From positions 1-49,374 of IMG/VR virus record IMGVR_UViG_3300033553_000791: DNA of 49,374 bases. One strand, written 5' to 3'. A program made the translations under genes and the position numbers. Of the stretch, positions 1 to 6,341 are shown piece after piece. The stretch comes from a virus. Numbering within the stretch: position 1 is the stretch's first letter; the number at the start of each line of letters is the position of its first letter. The notes below the pieces were generated by a model that saw only the letters and a list, made by a program, of their open reading frames with translations, had not been told where the DNA came from and made no database searches.

Positions 1-267
1 ATGCCTCCTGACTGTCCCGACGACCGAGAACACATAGTCCCCGCGCTCTCCCCTTTCCGTCCCCTCGACCCACCCCTCCTGACCCCCGGCGACGTCTGGT
101 GCACCAAGTGCGGCAGCACCGGCCAGCCCCGTGTCCGCCACTGCCCCGGCGGTGATCACTGCCGCTTCGGCGTCGGCGGCGAACACCTGCACCTGATCTG
201 CCCTGACTGCCGGCACGTGGAGCTCACGGAGACGTACGAGGCGTTCCAGGCGCAGGCGGGCTCGTAG
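1..267 (+). CDS. small zinc-binding hypothetical protein
   Basis: An 88-residue protein that begins with ATG at the first base of the window, so its true start may lie upstream. The C-terminal two thirds has a CxxC pair (CTKC near residue 35), a Cys/His-rich middle (CPGGDHC) and a second CxxC (CPDC near residue 68), which fits a small zinc ribbon. Its 3' end overlaps the convergent gene that ends at 224. I do not recognise a named family. If the window were circular, its frame would continue from the truncated gene at the other end, so it could be the tail of that gene. Confidence 0.55.
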   Translation: MPPDCPDDREHIVPALSPFRPLDPPLLTPGDVWCTKCGSTGQPRVRHCPGGDHCRFGVGGEHLHLICPDCRHVELTETYEAFQAQAGS

Positions 268-505
268 GTCGATCACTCGTCCGGCTCGTCCTGCTCCTCT
301 CCGGCTGCTTCGGTGCGCTCGCAGTCGGCAGCGGGATGACTTCGGTCGGCGGCCGCAGCCGTGGCTCCGGCTTGGTGCCCTCGAGCCAGATCTGCGTGGG
401 GATGATCAGGTTCGGGCGGTAGCCGCAGTCGTCCTCGGGTAGGCGGGGCTTGGGGACGGGGAAGGGGATGATCTTGGCGGGTGGGTCATTCGCCCTGCGA
501 TGCAC
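224..505 (-). CDS. proline-rich hypothetical protein
   Basis: A 93-residue minus-strand ORF with a GTG start at 505 and a GGAGG motif four bases upstream (CCTCC at 510-514). The first 60 residues are a short conserved-looking segment (IIPFPVPKPRLP, then LIIPTQIWLEG). The rest is a low-complexity Ser/Thr/Pro/Arg tail that overlaps the convergent gene ending at 267. It is the promoter-distal member of the minus-strand accessory cassette. No family recognised, and the disordered tail makes the true extent uncertain. Confidence 0.45.
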   Translation of the reverse strand: MHRRANDPPAKIIPFPVPKPRLPEDDCGYRPNLIIPTQIWLEGTKPEPRLRPPTEVIPLPTASAPKQPERSRTSRTSDRPTSPPAPGTPRTSP

Positions 506-680
506 ATTGCCTCCTCGCCGTTCTCACGGGAGCTATCGCATCGCGAGCGGTCGCGGATGGGTAGCGGCTCTTTATTTCGCTGCCCTTTGGGTCGGCTTCA
601 TCACTACTCCCCTGTGTCCGCCCCCCGTACACCTTCACGTATGCCGCCTGCGCCAATGCCCACCCCGGCGAGCCACGTTG

Positions 681-1694
681 CTAGGCCTCACCGCCGTCGA
701 ACACATATCCACAGAATCGGCATTTGCGGGCCGCAGTTCGAACCTGCTCTGCGCAGTCCGGACAGGTCTTCAAGTCCTCCGACGGGACAGGGGACGTTTG
801 CGCCTCATGTGCCGCATGTGCGGATTCGATGCGAGCCACGACGGGCGCAAGAAGCTCACTCAACTGGCTCGGTGTAAACGCAGTATGGAGGAATTCAAGC
901 TGGCAAGAGTCCCAATGGAAGCTGATGACGCTTTCGGTAGAGGTCGTGGTCTTGGTGGTCAGCTTGTTCAGTACACTCGCGATTGCTGCGCCCTCGATAA
1001 TCCCTGTGAGACCAAAGCCTCCTCCAATCCAGCCCCCTCCGGAGGTTTTCGAAACGACGCCAGGGCCAGCGAACTGCAACCCGCTTATCTCCTCGTATTC
1101 GATTGACCAGTGGTTCGCAGTGGATCCGATGATGAGGAGCACCAGGTCTCTTTCGAAAAGCAACGTACAAGGGCCGGTGGCGGCACCCGAGATTCCGGAA
1201 ACACGGGTGATTTCTCCATCCAGGCGCCGGCGGGTGGGATCGGAGACAACTGGTGCTGGGCTTAAGCCGACTGTGCTGTAGAGGTCGAGCAGCTCCCGAG
1301 TCAGGAACTTGCGCTGTTCCGACAAAGGAGCCGATTGCCAACGATGCCGGCCGGAATCACGGCCACACAGGGGACACATCCACTTGTTGACCCCCGGGAC
1401 AGTGTCTTGGGGAGGGATTTCAGAGGCACCTTTGCAGCTAGGACATCTACGCTGGTACGTGATGAGACCGCAGACGCCGCAAGTCCTCTCCGCCACGTCT
1501 CCCGGATAGATGCCGCCCGCGCCGCAGGAATCGCACACGGCGGCCACGCCAGAAGCTGTGAGACTTTGGACGCCCGAGAACCCGGTTGGCACTTCCACTA
1601 CTGCGCCGCACGAAAGGCATCTACTTTTCTTACCTGCGAATTCCTCGGCGATATGGAAGTCGCGCCCGCAATCCTGACACTGAAAGTCGATCAT
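681..1694 (-). CDS. multi-zinc-ribbon protein with central PH-like region
   Basis: About 337 residues from ATG 1694; a GTG at 1718 would add eight. The order of parts is an N-terminal zinc ribbon (CQDCGRDF...CLSCGA), a second treble of CxxC pairs (CDSCGAGG, CGVCG, CPSCKG, CPLCGRD), a central beta-rich region of about 130 residues resembling bacterial PH-like domains with a Gly-rich insert (GGGWIGGGFG), and a C-terminal double-CxxC ribbon (CPDCAEQV...CRFCGY). Proteins of this build are usually bacterial rather than virion proteins. It shares a 16-bp leader sequence with the nuclease gene upstream. Function unknown; it may bind nucleic acid or membrane. Looks like cargo of the accessory cassette. 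Confidence 0.75.
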   Translation of the reverse strand: MIDFQCQDCGRDFHIAEEFAGKKSRCLSCGAVVEVPTGFSGVQSLTASGVAAVCDSCGAGGIYPGDVAERTCGVCGLITYQRRCPSCKGASEIPPQDTVPGVNKWMCPLCGRDSGRHRWQSAPLSEQRKFLTRELLDLYSTVGLSPAPVVSDPTRRRLDGEITRVSGISGAATGPCTLLFERDLVLLIIGSTANHWSIEYEEISGLQFAGPGVVSKTSGGGWIGGGFGLTGIIEGAAIASVLNKLTTKTTTSTESVISFHWDSCQLEFLHTAFTPSQLSELLAPVVARIESAHAAHEAQTSPVPSEDLKTCPDCAEQVRTAARKCRFCGYVFDGGEA

Positions 1695-1711
1695 CCCGTT
1701 CTCACTATTCT

Positions 1712-1727
1712 CTTCCACCCTCAGCGC
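1712..1727. repeat. 16-bp leader repeat, copy 1
   Basis: CTTCCACCCTCAGCGC on the + strand, identical at 3488-3503. Each copy lies just upstream of a minus-strand start: 18 bases before ATG 1694 and 38 bases before ATG 3450. In the reading direction of the genes it is GCGCTGAGGGTGGAAG. Its place in two leaders suggests a shared regulatory or translational element, but no hairpin is obvious. Confidence 0.6.
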
Positions 1728-1797
1728 GCCTCACCCGGCAACTACCGACCAAGCGCCCCCTCGCAGTTCTGCTGGTCTCCGGGGGCGCGACGGCCTG

Positions 1798-2520
1798 CTA
1801 CTGCACCTTCTCCCAATACGCGACCTCCATACCGGGGATGGTGATCTCCCACCCCGCTTGACTCGTATAGGAATACGAACCAGTGCATTCGCCCCAGACG
1901 CGAATGACGTCTTCTTCGTAGATGTCGACCGTTCCTGGGCAGTAGGCCCACACAACATCGTTGTAATCGTAGCCGTATGAGCCTTCCGTAACAGCGAGTC
2001 GCATGACGGTTCCCGATGAGTCTTCCATGATCTGGATGACTTCACCGGTGAACCGGAGACGTTCGCCGATGTACGTATCTGGGTTCTTGTTCAGCTTCCG
2101 GTACTCGACTGTGTCGGTCGAATCTACATATTCCTGTCGCCGCTGCGCTGCGGGGATCGTCGTGGTGGTGGTAGGCGGCTCGGTGGAGGTTGTCGTCGTG
2201 GGCACTGTCGTCGTTGTGGTGGTCGGCGCCTCAGTCGTCGTCGTCGTGGCCTCACTCGTCGCCACCGCCGCGGCCTGCTGAGTGGTCGTCGTCGTTGGCG
2301 ACGACGACGGAGCGATGCCCGCGAACATAAAGAGCAGGACGAAAAGCCCGCCGACAACCAAGCCAATCTTGCCGAACGTGCCGCGGCGCTTCCAGAACGC
2401 TGAGATCTTCCCGAAGAACTCCCCGGCATCGAACGGGACTATCGGCTCGATCTTACCGCCGCAGTACTTGCAGAAGCTCCCTGGTGCAACGCCCGGTTGA
2501 TCGCAGTGTGGACACTTCAT
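1798..2520 (-). CDS. zinc-ribbon, membrane-anchored protein with Thr-rich linker and OB-like domain
   Basis: 240 residues, ATG at 2520 with GGAGG eight bases upstream. An N-terminal zinc ribbon (CPHC...CKYCG, residues 3-21) is followed by one membrane segment (about 52-72, GLVVGGLFVLLFMFAGI), a long linker of Thr runs broken by Pro and Glu (about 75-130), and a C-terminal domain (about 132-240, with YIGERLRFTGEV and VWAYCPG) that reads like an OB-fold. The zinc ribbon would be cytoplasmic and the OB-like domain outside. TTTT-x-PTTTT linkers are typical of actinobacterial exported proteins. Likely a host-derived cassette gene; an envelope role is inference. Confidence 0.75.
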   Translation of the reverse strand: MKCPHCDQPGVAPGSFCKYCGGKIEPIVPFDAGEFFGKISAFWKRRGTFGKIGLVVGGLFVLLFMFAGIAPSSSPTTTTTQQAAAVATSEATTTTTEAPTTTTTTVPTTTTSTEPPTTTTTIPAAQRRQEYVDSTDTVEYRKLNKNPDTYIGERLRFTGEVIQIMEDSSGTVMRLAVTEGSYGYDYNDVVWAYCPGTVDIYEEDVIRVWGECTGSYSYTSQAGWEITIPGMEVAYWEKVQ

Positions 2521-2523
2521 CTC

Positions 2524-2541
2524 CCGTACCTCCTACTTCGG
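2524..2541. repeat. 18-bp RBS-linked repeat, copy 1
   Basis: CCGTACCTCCTACTTCGG, identical at 2675-2692. Both copies hold the Shine-Dalgarno GGAGG of a minus-strand gene (starts at 2520 and 2672) at 7-8 bases spacing. Identity extends beyond the ribosome site on both sides, so the translation leaders of the two genes appear to have been duplicated. Confidence 0.65.
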
Positions 2542-2543
2542 TC

Positions 2544-2672
2544 CTATGACGACAGCGCGCCTCCGGTACACACGAGACCCAACAGCGCGAGTACCACAAG
2601 GGCCACGACCACGAAGAGCAGACACCCGCAGCCCATCCCGAACCCCTGCCTGACCGACCCCCGTTCCCCCAC
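2544..2672 (-). CDS. tiny single-span membrane protein
   Basis: A 42-residue protein from GTG 2672, too short for most gene callers. GGAGG lies seven bases upstream (CCTCC at 2680-2684) inside an 18-bp repeat shared with the next gene. A short charged N-terminus (VGERGSVRQGF) precedes a Gly/Cys start and one hydrophobic span (CLLFVVVALVVLALLGLVC). It sits between the nuclease gene and the zinc-ribbon/OB gene. Function unknown. Confidence 0.6.
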   Translation of the reverse strand: MGERGSVRQGFGMGCGCLLFVVVALVVLALLGLVCTGGALSS

Positions 2673-2674
2673 CG

Positions 2675-2692
2675 CCGTACCTCCTACTTCGG
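2675..2692. repeat. 18-bp RBS-linked repeat, copy 2
   Basis: Second exact copy of CCGTACCTCCTACTTCGG (first at 2524-2541). It lies just 3' (on the minus strand) of the nuclease stop at 2695 and supplies the ribosome site of the 42-residue membrane peptide. Confidence 0.65.
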
Positions 2693-2694
2693 AT

Positions 2695-3450
2695 TCAACC
2701 GCCAAGACACTCCGGCCGCAGTACGGTCTGCTCGAGTAGATCAAGGACTTGCTCGGCCGACGCCCGATGCTCCGTTTGCCGCCACAACTCTTTTCGGATT
2801 GCCTCGAGGACTTTCTCTGAGCGGAGAACTTTCGCGAGAGACTCGGGCGACGTGGCCCGCCGCGCCTGCCAGAGTTCATCGATGCGCTTCTTCTTCAGGG
2901 ACTCGGAAGTGAGATAGAAGAGGCTGGCCGCCTTGTCGGAGAGTCCGCCTTCGGCGAGAAGGTCGACCTCGAAGGCCAGTTCCGTCACCACAGGCACCGC
3001 CGCGGTGATGTGGTACACCTGCCATGTCGCGCCGTTCGTGAGAGCCACCCACTCAACCCCCTCATTGAGCGCGTAGTTCTGAACCTGGCGCAGATGCTTC
3101 AGCCCCAGCTTAGTGGAAACCCTCTTGACCTCCACAAAAGCTACGAGCTGCTTGTCGACACGGACGCCGAAATCCGCGAACTCTCCACGAACCCGGTACT
3201 CGGTGGTCAGATCCGCGTACTTGTCGTACCCGAGCACGTCGCAGAGGAAGTCGGTGACAAGAAGTCGGGTGTCCCCTTCGTTGGCGTCACGAGCGGCCAG
3301 GTCGGCTAGAGGCTTGCCGAATCGCCTGATGCCAGCCTTCACGCGATCGCGCGCCGTCTTCTCCCATTTCGGGACGGACGCCGACTTCGACTTCGCCGCT
3401 ACGGCATCAGCCTCGCCCGCGCCCGCCGCTGTCCCCAGTTCGTCTGTCAT
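2695..3450 (-). CDS. stand-alone HsdR-N-like PD-(D/E)xK nuclease
   Basis: 251 residues from ATG 3450, preceded by GGGAGGG nine bases upstream; an upstream in-frame GTG at 3507 lacks a site. The middle matches the N-terminal nuclease domain of type I restriction HsdR and its solitary homologues: LVTDFLCDVLGY, then EYRVRGEFADFGV (catalytic Asp region), then FVEVKR (ExK), then NYALNEGVEWVALTNGATWQVY. The helicase part of HsdR is absent, as in the known stand-alone family. The C-terminus is a helical extension. It is first in the minus-strand cassette, directly outside the repressor, a usual place for lysogenic cargo. A defence role is inference. Confidence 0.8.
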   Translation of the reverse strand: MTDELGTAAGAGEADAVAAKSKSASVPKWEKTARDRVKAGIRRFGKPLADLAARDANEGDTRLLVTDFLCDVLGYDKYADLTTEYRVRGEFADFGVRVDKQLVAFVEVKRVSTKLGLKHLRQVQNYALNEGVEWVALTNGATWQVYHITAAVPVVTELAFEVDLLAEGGLSDKAASLFYLTSESLKKKRIDELWQARRATSPESLAKVLRSEKVLEAIRKELWRQTEHRASAEQVLDLLEQTVLRPECLGG

Positions 3451-3487
3451 ACGATGACCCTCCCGCAGATCGAGTTCCGAGTGGTCC

Positions 3488-3503
3488 CTTCCACCCTCAG
3501 CGC
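3488..3503. repeat. 16-bp leader repeat, copy 2
   Basis: Second exact copy of CTTCCACCCTCAGCGC, in the leader of the HsdR-N-like nuclease gene. The rest of 3451-3665 is intergenic and must hold the divergent promoters; I could not assign convincing -35/-10 boxes there. Confidence 0.6.
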
Positions 3504-3665
3504 ACACCTAATCCGCAAATACCGAACAAACGTTCACCCCTAGCGTACGCGATGCAACGGCCGTCTCAGTTCCAGAGACCTGCACGGAGAATACTAGCGT
3601 TTGCAGGAGAGTTTCTGTCCGAAGCCCAGCGTAGAGTGACGACTCCAGAGAGATGGGAGGGTGCG

Positions 3666-3821
3666 ATGATGACGGGGCGAGAGGCGCTTCTGGCGGCGGC
3701 GACAATCCTGGAGGAGGTGCCGGAGGATGATCCGCTGGCGGTTTGGGCGTCGTCTATCGCTGCGTACGTCAAGGAGAATCTAGCTCCTCGTCACCCTTCC
3801 GTACTCGCGCCCCCTCAATGA
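3666..3821 (+). CDS. small acidic hypothetical protein
   Basis: 51 residues from tandem ATGs at 3666/3669 with GGGAGGG at 3655-3661. The sequence is largely helical and acidic (REALLAAATILEEVPEDDP, then WASSIAAYVKENL). It runs convergently into the repressor gene, overlapping it by 53 bases. The longer in-frame start at 3552 has no ribosome site. No family recognised. Confidence 0.4.
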   Translation: MMTGREALLAAATILEEVPEDDPLAVWASSIAAYVKENLAPRHPSVLAPPQ

Positions 3822-4128
3822 TCATCTCGAGGGCTTCGAGGGAAATGAGTCCTTCTGCCATGGCCTCCCATACCAACCGCTCTGCCTTCGCCTGGCGGTA
3901 CTCCAGGAAGTACTCAGGGTCTACAGAGAGTGCGCGGGCAAGTTTCTCGACGGTACGGAGGGAACGAGGGTCGAGGTGGTGTCCGCGCTTGCCCGAGATG
4001 TACCTGCTGATCGTGGCCGGGGTGACGTCAGCGGCAGCAGCGAGCTCGGTGTGCTCGTCGATACCCCTCTCGTGCATCAGATATGTGAGTGCTTGGCCTA
4101 TGGGCATGTCAGTTCGCTCTCGCTCCAT
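3769..4128 (-). CDS. XRE-family repressor (CI-like)
   Basis: 119 residues. An N-terminal lambda-repressor-like helix-turn-helix lies at about residues 10-72 (LTYLMHERGI...LAAAADVTPATISRYISGKRG...LEKLARALSV-type pattern). A short acidic helical tail follows, with no LexA/S24 self-cleavage domain, so induction would not use RecA-type cleavage. It is transcribed away from the Cro-like gene at 4236, across three palindromic operators. Expected role: holds the early operon silent and regulates itself. A second ATG (residue 8) is possible. Confidence 0.85.
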   Translation of the reverse strand: MERERTDMPIGQALTYLMHERGIDEHTELAAAADVTPATISRYISGKRGHHLDPRSLRTVEKLARALSVDPEYFLEYRQAKAERLVWEAMAEGLISLEALEMIIEGARVRKGDEELDSP

Positions 4129-4140
4129 CGTAACAGCACC

Positions 4141-4215
4141 CTAACCAACGTTGGCAATTAATGCTTGCTTAGGTTGGTAATCCGTGCTAGAGTTCCGATT
4201 GCCGAGGTTGGTAAT
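4141..4215. promoter_or_regulatory. operator array O1-O3 between repressor and Cro-like genes
   Basis: Three 18-bp imperfect palindromes: 4141-4158 CTAACCAACGTTGGCAAT, 4164-4181 CTTGCTTAGGTTGGTAAT and 4198-4215 ATTGCCGAGGTTGGTAAT. The right half (GTTGGYAAT) is constant and the left half varies. Centres are 23 and 34 bp apart. A fourth copy lies at 4457-4474. Position and symmetry fit binding sites for the flanking helix-turn-helix proteins, as in lambda OR. Confidence 0.8.
4165..4193 (+). promoter_or_regulatory. candidate early rightward promoter
   Basis: TTGCTT (4165-4170), 17 bases, then TAGAGT (4188-4193), giving a start near 4200. O2 covers the -35 box and O3 covers the start point, the arrangement expected for repression by the CI-like protein. 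Boxes are only partly consensus. Confidence 0.5.
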
Positions 4216-4235
4216 CGCCACAGGATTGGAATCAG

Positions 4236-4457
4236 ATGGACCGGATCGCGGAACTCATCGACAGATACAACAAGGACTTCCTGGCATCAGGCGAGCAACC
4301 CATGAACCAACGCCGACTGGCTGAGTTGCTCGGCACGAGCGAGGCACAGGTGAGCCGTCACGTGAGAGGGCACACGAACATGTCGCTCGCAACGGCTCGC
4401 AGATACGCCCAGGTACTCCGTTGTCGGGTCGACGACCTCTATTCTGACGTCCGATGA
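4236..4457 (+). CDS. Cro-like helix-turn-helix regulator
   Basis: 73 residues. Nearly the whole protein is an XRE-type helix-turn-helix (MNQRRLAELLGTSEAQVSRHVRGHTNMSL, then ATARRYAQVLRC). First gene of the rightward early operon and divergent from the repressor. Its stop overlaps the ATG of the next gene (TGA within ATGATT), and an operator begins at the last base of the stop. Expected to counter the repressor at the shared operators. Confidence 0.8.
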   Translation: MDRIAELIDRYNKDFLASGEQPMNQRRLAELLGTSEAQVSRHVRGHTNMSLATARRYAQVLRCRVDDLYSDVR

Positions 4458-4687
4458 TTACCGACGTTGGCAATCAAGCCTCCACCACCCATACCGAGTA
4501 CGAAGGAGCCTTCTACCCGAAGGACTCCGTCGGAGCCGACGGAGTCCCGGCTCCGCTCCCTCCAGAGGTCGCCGGCCTAATCCGGGAGATCATCGAAGCC
4601 GACCTCGCGGCCAATCCTGAGGCGCGCCGCGTCTGGATAGCCGAGGCTGAACGATTGGTGGCTGAGCGCAAGCGGGGTGCAGCATGA
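4454..4687 (+). CDS. hypothetical early protein with operator-encoded N-terminus
   Basis: 77 residues, ATG 4454 overlapping the Cro-like stop. The first residues after Met (ITDVGN) are specified by the operator palindrome, so they are probably not under protein-level selection. The C-terminal half is helical and charged (VAGLIREIIEADLAANPEARRVWIAEAERLVAERK), like small phage regulators or partner proteins. It ends in ATGA overlap with the next gene. No family recognised. Confidence 0.65.
   Translation: MITDVGNQASTTHTEYEGAFYPKDSVGADGVPAPLPPEVAGLIREIIEADLAANPEARRVWIAEAERLVAERKRGAA
4457..4474. promoter_or_regulatory. operator O4 inside the next coding start
   Basis: ATTACCGACGTTGGCAAT, the best-symmetric copy of the operator (half-sites ATTACC and GGCAAT; compare O3). 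It occupies codons 2-7 of the gene starting at 4454, so those codons read ITDVGN. Binding here would act as a roadblock to elongation or a loop partner for O1-O3, not by blocking promoter access. Confidence 0.7.
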
Positions 4688-5127
4688 CCCCCTCCGAACG
4701 CAGAACGGCTGAGGCGGTAGAGGCCGGGGGCATCGCCCCGAAGATCGCCGCCTGTGGTCGCGCACCCCTTCTAGCGCGGCCGCTCACTCCTTCCACCCCC
4801 GGCCCGGAGTCCCATCCCGGGCTGGGGGTCCTTGACTGTCTCGGGCCCGGACGCCGCAACGGGACATCGGTCCCCGACTTGGCTCGTGCCACCGGACTCT
4901 CGAACCGCGAAGTACGCGCCGAGATCGAGCGCCTGGTCGTAGAGGAACGTATCCCCATCGTCACCCTGCCCACAGCGCGCGGGGTGTTCCTGGCTGCGAC
5001 CCCGGACGAGATCGACCTAGCCGTGGCCGGCCTGCGCTCCCGTTCCTTGTCGATGCTGCGGCGGTGCCGTGCGCTGCGGATTGCCCGGGAGGGCATGACG
5101 TGGTCCCCGGAGTTGTTCCCACGATGA
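4684..5127 (+). CDS. winged-helix-type hypothetical protein
   Basis: 147 residues starting in ATGA overlap. The middle (about 60-105) reads as a winged helix-turn-helix: TSVPDLARATGLSNREVRAEIERLVVEERIPIVT, then a short wing ending in RGVFLAATPDEIDLAV. The N-terminal 55 residues are Pro-rich and weakly conserved. Phage early operons often carry such a protein as a regulator or replication accessory. Function uncertain. Confidence 0.7.
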   Translation: MTPSERRTAEAVEAGGIAPKIAACGRAPLLARPLTPSTPGPESHPGLGVLDCLGPGRRNGTSVPDLARATGLSNREVRAEIERLVVEERIPIVTLPTARGVFLAATPDEIDLAVAGLRSRSLSMLRRCRALRIAREGMTWSPELFPR

Positions 5128-5492
5128 GAAACATGAGCTTCAGCATGACCACGGAGGCCGTCCGCAACCGCACGAAGACGGTCACGCGACGGGTCGGTTG
5201 GTCGAACCTACAGCCCGGCACTCTTCTCTGCGCTGTGGAGAAGGGCATGGGGCTGAAGAAGGGAGAGAAGGTCAAGCGGCTGGCGACCATCCGGGTGGTG
5301 TCGGTGCGCCAAGAAGACATCTGGGAGGTAACAAACTACCCGCAGGAGGAGATGGTGCGCGAAGGCCTTCCGGACCTTACCCCCGGCGACTTCTGGCTCA
5401 TGTTCGTGAGAGCAAACGGCTGGGGACGGAGCTGCATTCTGCGCCACCACGTCAACCGCATTGAGTTCGAGTATGTGGACGATCCGCGATGA
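5124..5492 (+). CDS. ASCH-like domain protein
   Basis: 122 residues from ATG 5124 (ATGA overlap); a second Met is at residue 4. The pattern MSFSMTTEAVRNRTKTVTRR, then W..LQPGTLL-CAVEKGMG, then a beta-strand pair (VKRLATIRVVSVRQE) and GDFWLMF matches the small ASCH-domain proteins common in phages. ASCH folds bind RNA or modified bases; the ligand here is unknown. In the translationally coupled early operon. Confidence 0.65.
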   Translation: MRNMSFSMTTEAVRNRTKTVTRRVGWSNLQPGTLLCAVEKGMGLKKGEKVKRLATIRVVSVRQEDIWEVTNYPQEEMVREGLPDLTPGDFWLMFVRANGWGRSCILRHHVNRIEFEYVDDPR

Positions 5493-5650
5493 CCCACACC
5501 ACCCACATAACCCCCCCGGACGGTCCCCGCGTGGCGTTCATCATCCGCGACGGCGTGAAGTCCTACACGTGCCCGCACTGCCGGAGGGGCTGGCCCACCA
5601 TGACCGAGGCTGTGTTGTGTGCTCTGGAATGCGAAGAGAAGGAGGAGTGA
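5489..5650 (+). CDS. mini-protein with CxxC zinc motif
   Basis: 53 residues, missed by length cut-offs, coupled by ATGA overlap at both ends (starts 5489, stop overlaps ATG 5650). Carries CPHC (TYTCPHCRRGWPTM) and later Cys residues (LCALECEE), a possible zinc knuckle. No family recognised. Confidence 0.65.
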   Translation: MTHTTHITPPDGPRVAFIIRDGVKSYTCPHCRRGWPTMTEAVLCALECEEKEE

Positions 5651-5781
5651 TGGATTTCTGGCTAGGCGTCTTCTGCGGCGGTTTCGCGATGTTCGTGGTG
5701 CTCGGGTTCATCCTGGCGCTGTGCCGGGTGTCTGCTGATGCTGATCGTACTGTGGAGTGGATGCGGGAGGCGGGGCTGTGA
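5650..5781 (+). CDS. small single-span membrane protein
   Basis: 43 residues starting in TGATG overlap. One hydrophobic segment (WLGVFCGGFAMFVVLGFILALC) is followed by a charged tail (RVSADADRTVEWMREAGL). Its end overlaps the GTG of the next small gene. Function unknown; small early membrane proteins in phages can alter host envelope or exclusion, but nothing specific is visible. Confidence 0.6.
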   Translation: MDFWLGVFCGGFAMFVVLGFILALCRVSADADRTVEWMREAGL

Positions 5782-5987
5782 TCACCACCGCACTCGCAGA
5801 CCAAGCCCGCGTCCCCGAACAGGTAGACGCCTGGGCAACCTGGGCCACGTGGGAATCCAGGAGCCGCCGTGCCCGGCCGCACCGTATCCGACACCCCCGT
5901 CAGTGGCGATGGGAGCGAATCGTCGGCTACGTCGTGATTCCCGCGACCTACGTGGGACTGCTGTTCTGGGCGACGGGACCGTCATGA
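5778..5987 (+). CDS. small membrane protein with basic N-terminus
   Basis: 69 residues from GTG 5778 (GTGA overlap). A basic, Arg/Trp-rich stretch (RSRRARPHRIRHPRQWRWER) precedes one membrane span (IVGYVVIPATYVGLLFW). It ends in ATGA overlap at 5984. Second consecutive small membrane protein of the early operon; unknown function. Confidence 0.6.
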   Translation: MITTALADQARVPEQVDAWATWATWESRSRRARPHRIRHPRQWRWERIVGYVVIPATYVGLLFWATGPS

Positions 5988-6010
5988 GTGTACGGAGGGG
6001 GGTGATTCAC

Positions 6011-6325
6011 ATGAGAGGACGGAAACCACAAGCCATCGTCGAGCTCGACAACGCACTGCTCGACCAAGCGGCCGCGCTGGATGACGACCGACTGAACGAC
6101 GCGCACACGCTGGAACTGTTCGACGCAGCACTGGCCGACGGCTCGATCGACCTCGAGGAGGCCTTTGCGATCCGACGGCACCTGCGGCTCGACCAGGAGT
6201 TGACGCGGATCTCGGCAGGCCTGAACCGGAGCGCCAATCGGCACTTCGACGCCGTGGTGGCACTGGCCCGCAAACGCAGCACGAGCGCCTCCGAAGAAGC
6301 GCTCGCACACACACGTTCACTGTAG
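6011..6325 (+). CDS. hypothetical helical protein
   Basis: 104 residues from ATG 6011, chosen because GGAGGGGGG ends eight bases upstream; ATG 5984 would keep an ATGA overlap and add nine residues. All-helical, alternating acidic and basic (AIVELDNALLDQAAALDDDRL, then DLEEAFAIRRHLRLDQEL). No family recognised. It precedes the recombination block and may be a regulator or a partner of it. Confidence 0.6.
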   Translation: MRGRKPQAIVELDNALLDQAAALDDDRLNDAHTLELFDAALADGSIDLEEAFAIRRHLRLDQELTRISAGLNRSANRHFDAVVALARKRSTSASEEALAHTRSL

Positions 6326-6341
6326 CAGGAAGGGGAAGGCA

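Noticed and set aside
724-756. TTCGAA-centred palindrome near 736 as the partner of the tRNA-like attachment site
   Set aside because: Only the TTCGA core is shared with the T-arm; no extended identity to 48399-48444.
450-1106. Plus-strand ORF of 218 residues
   Set aside because: Opposite the zinc-ribbon/PH-like gene, whose ordered CxxC pairs cannot be chance; no ribosome site for the + frame.
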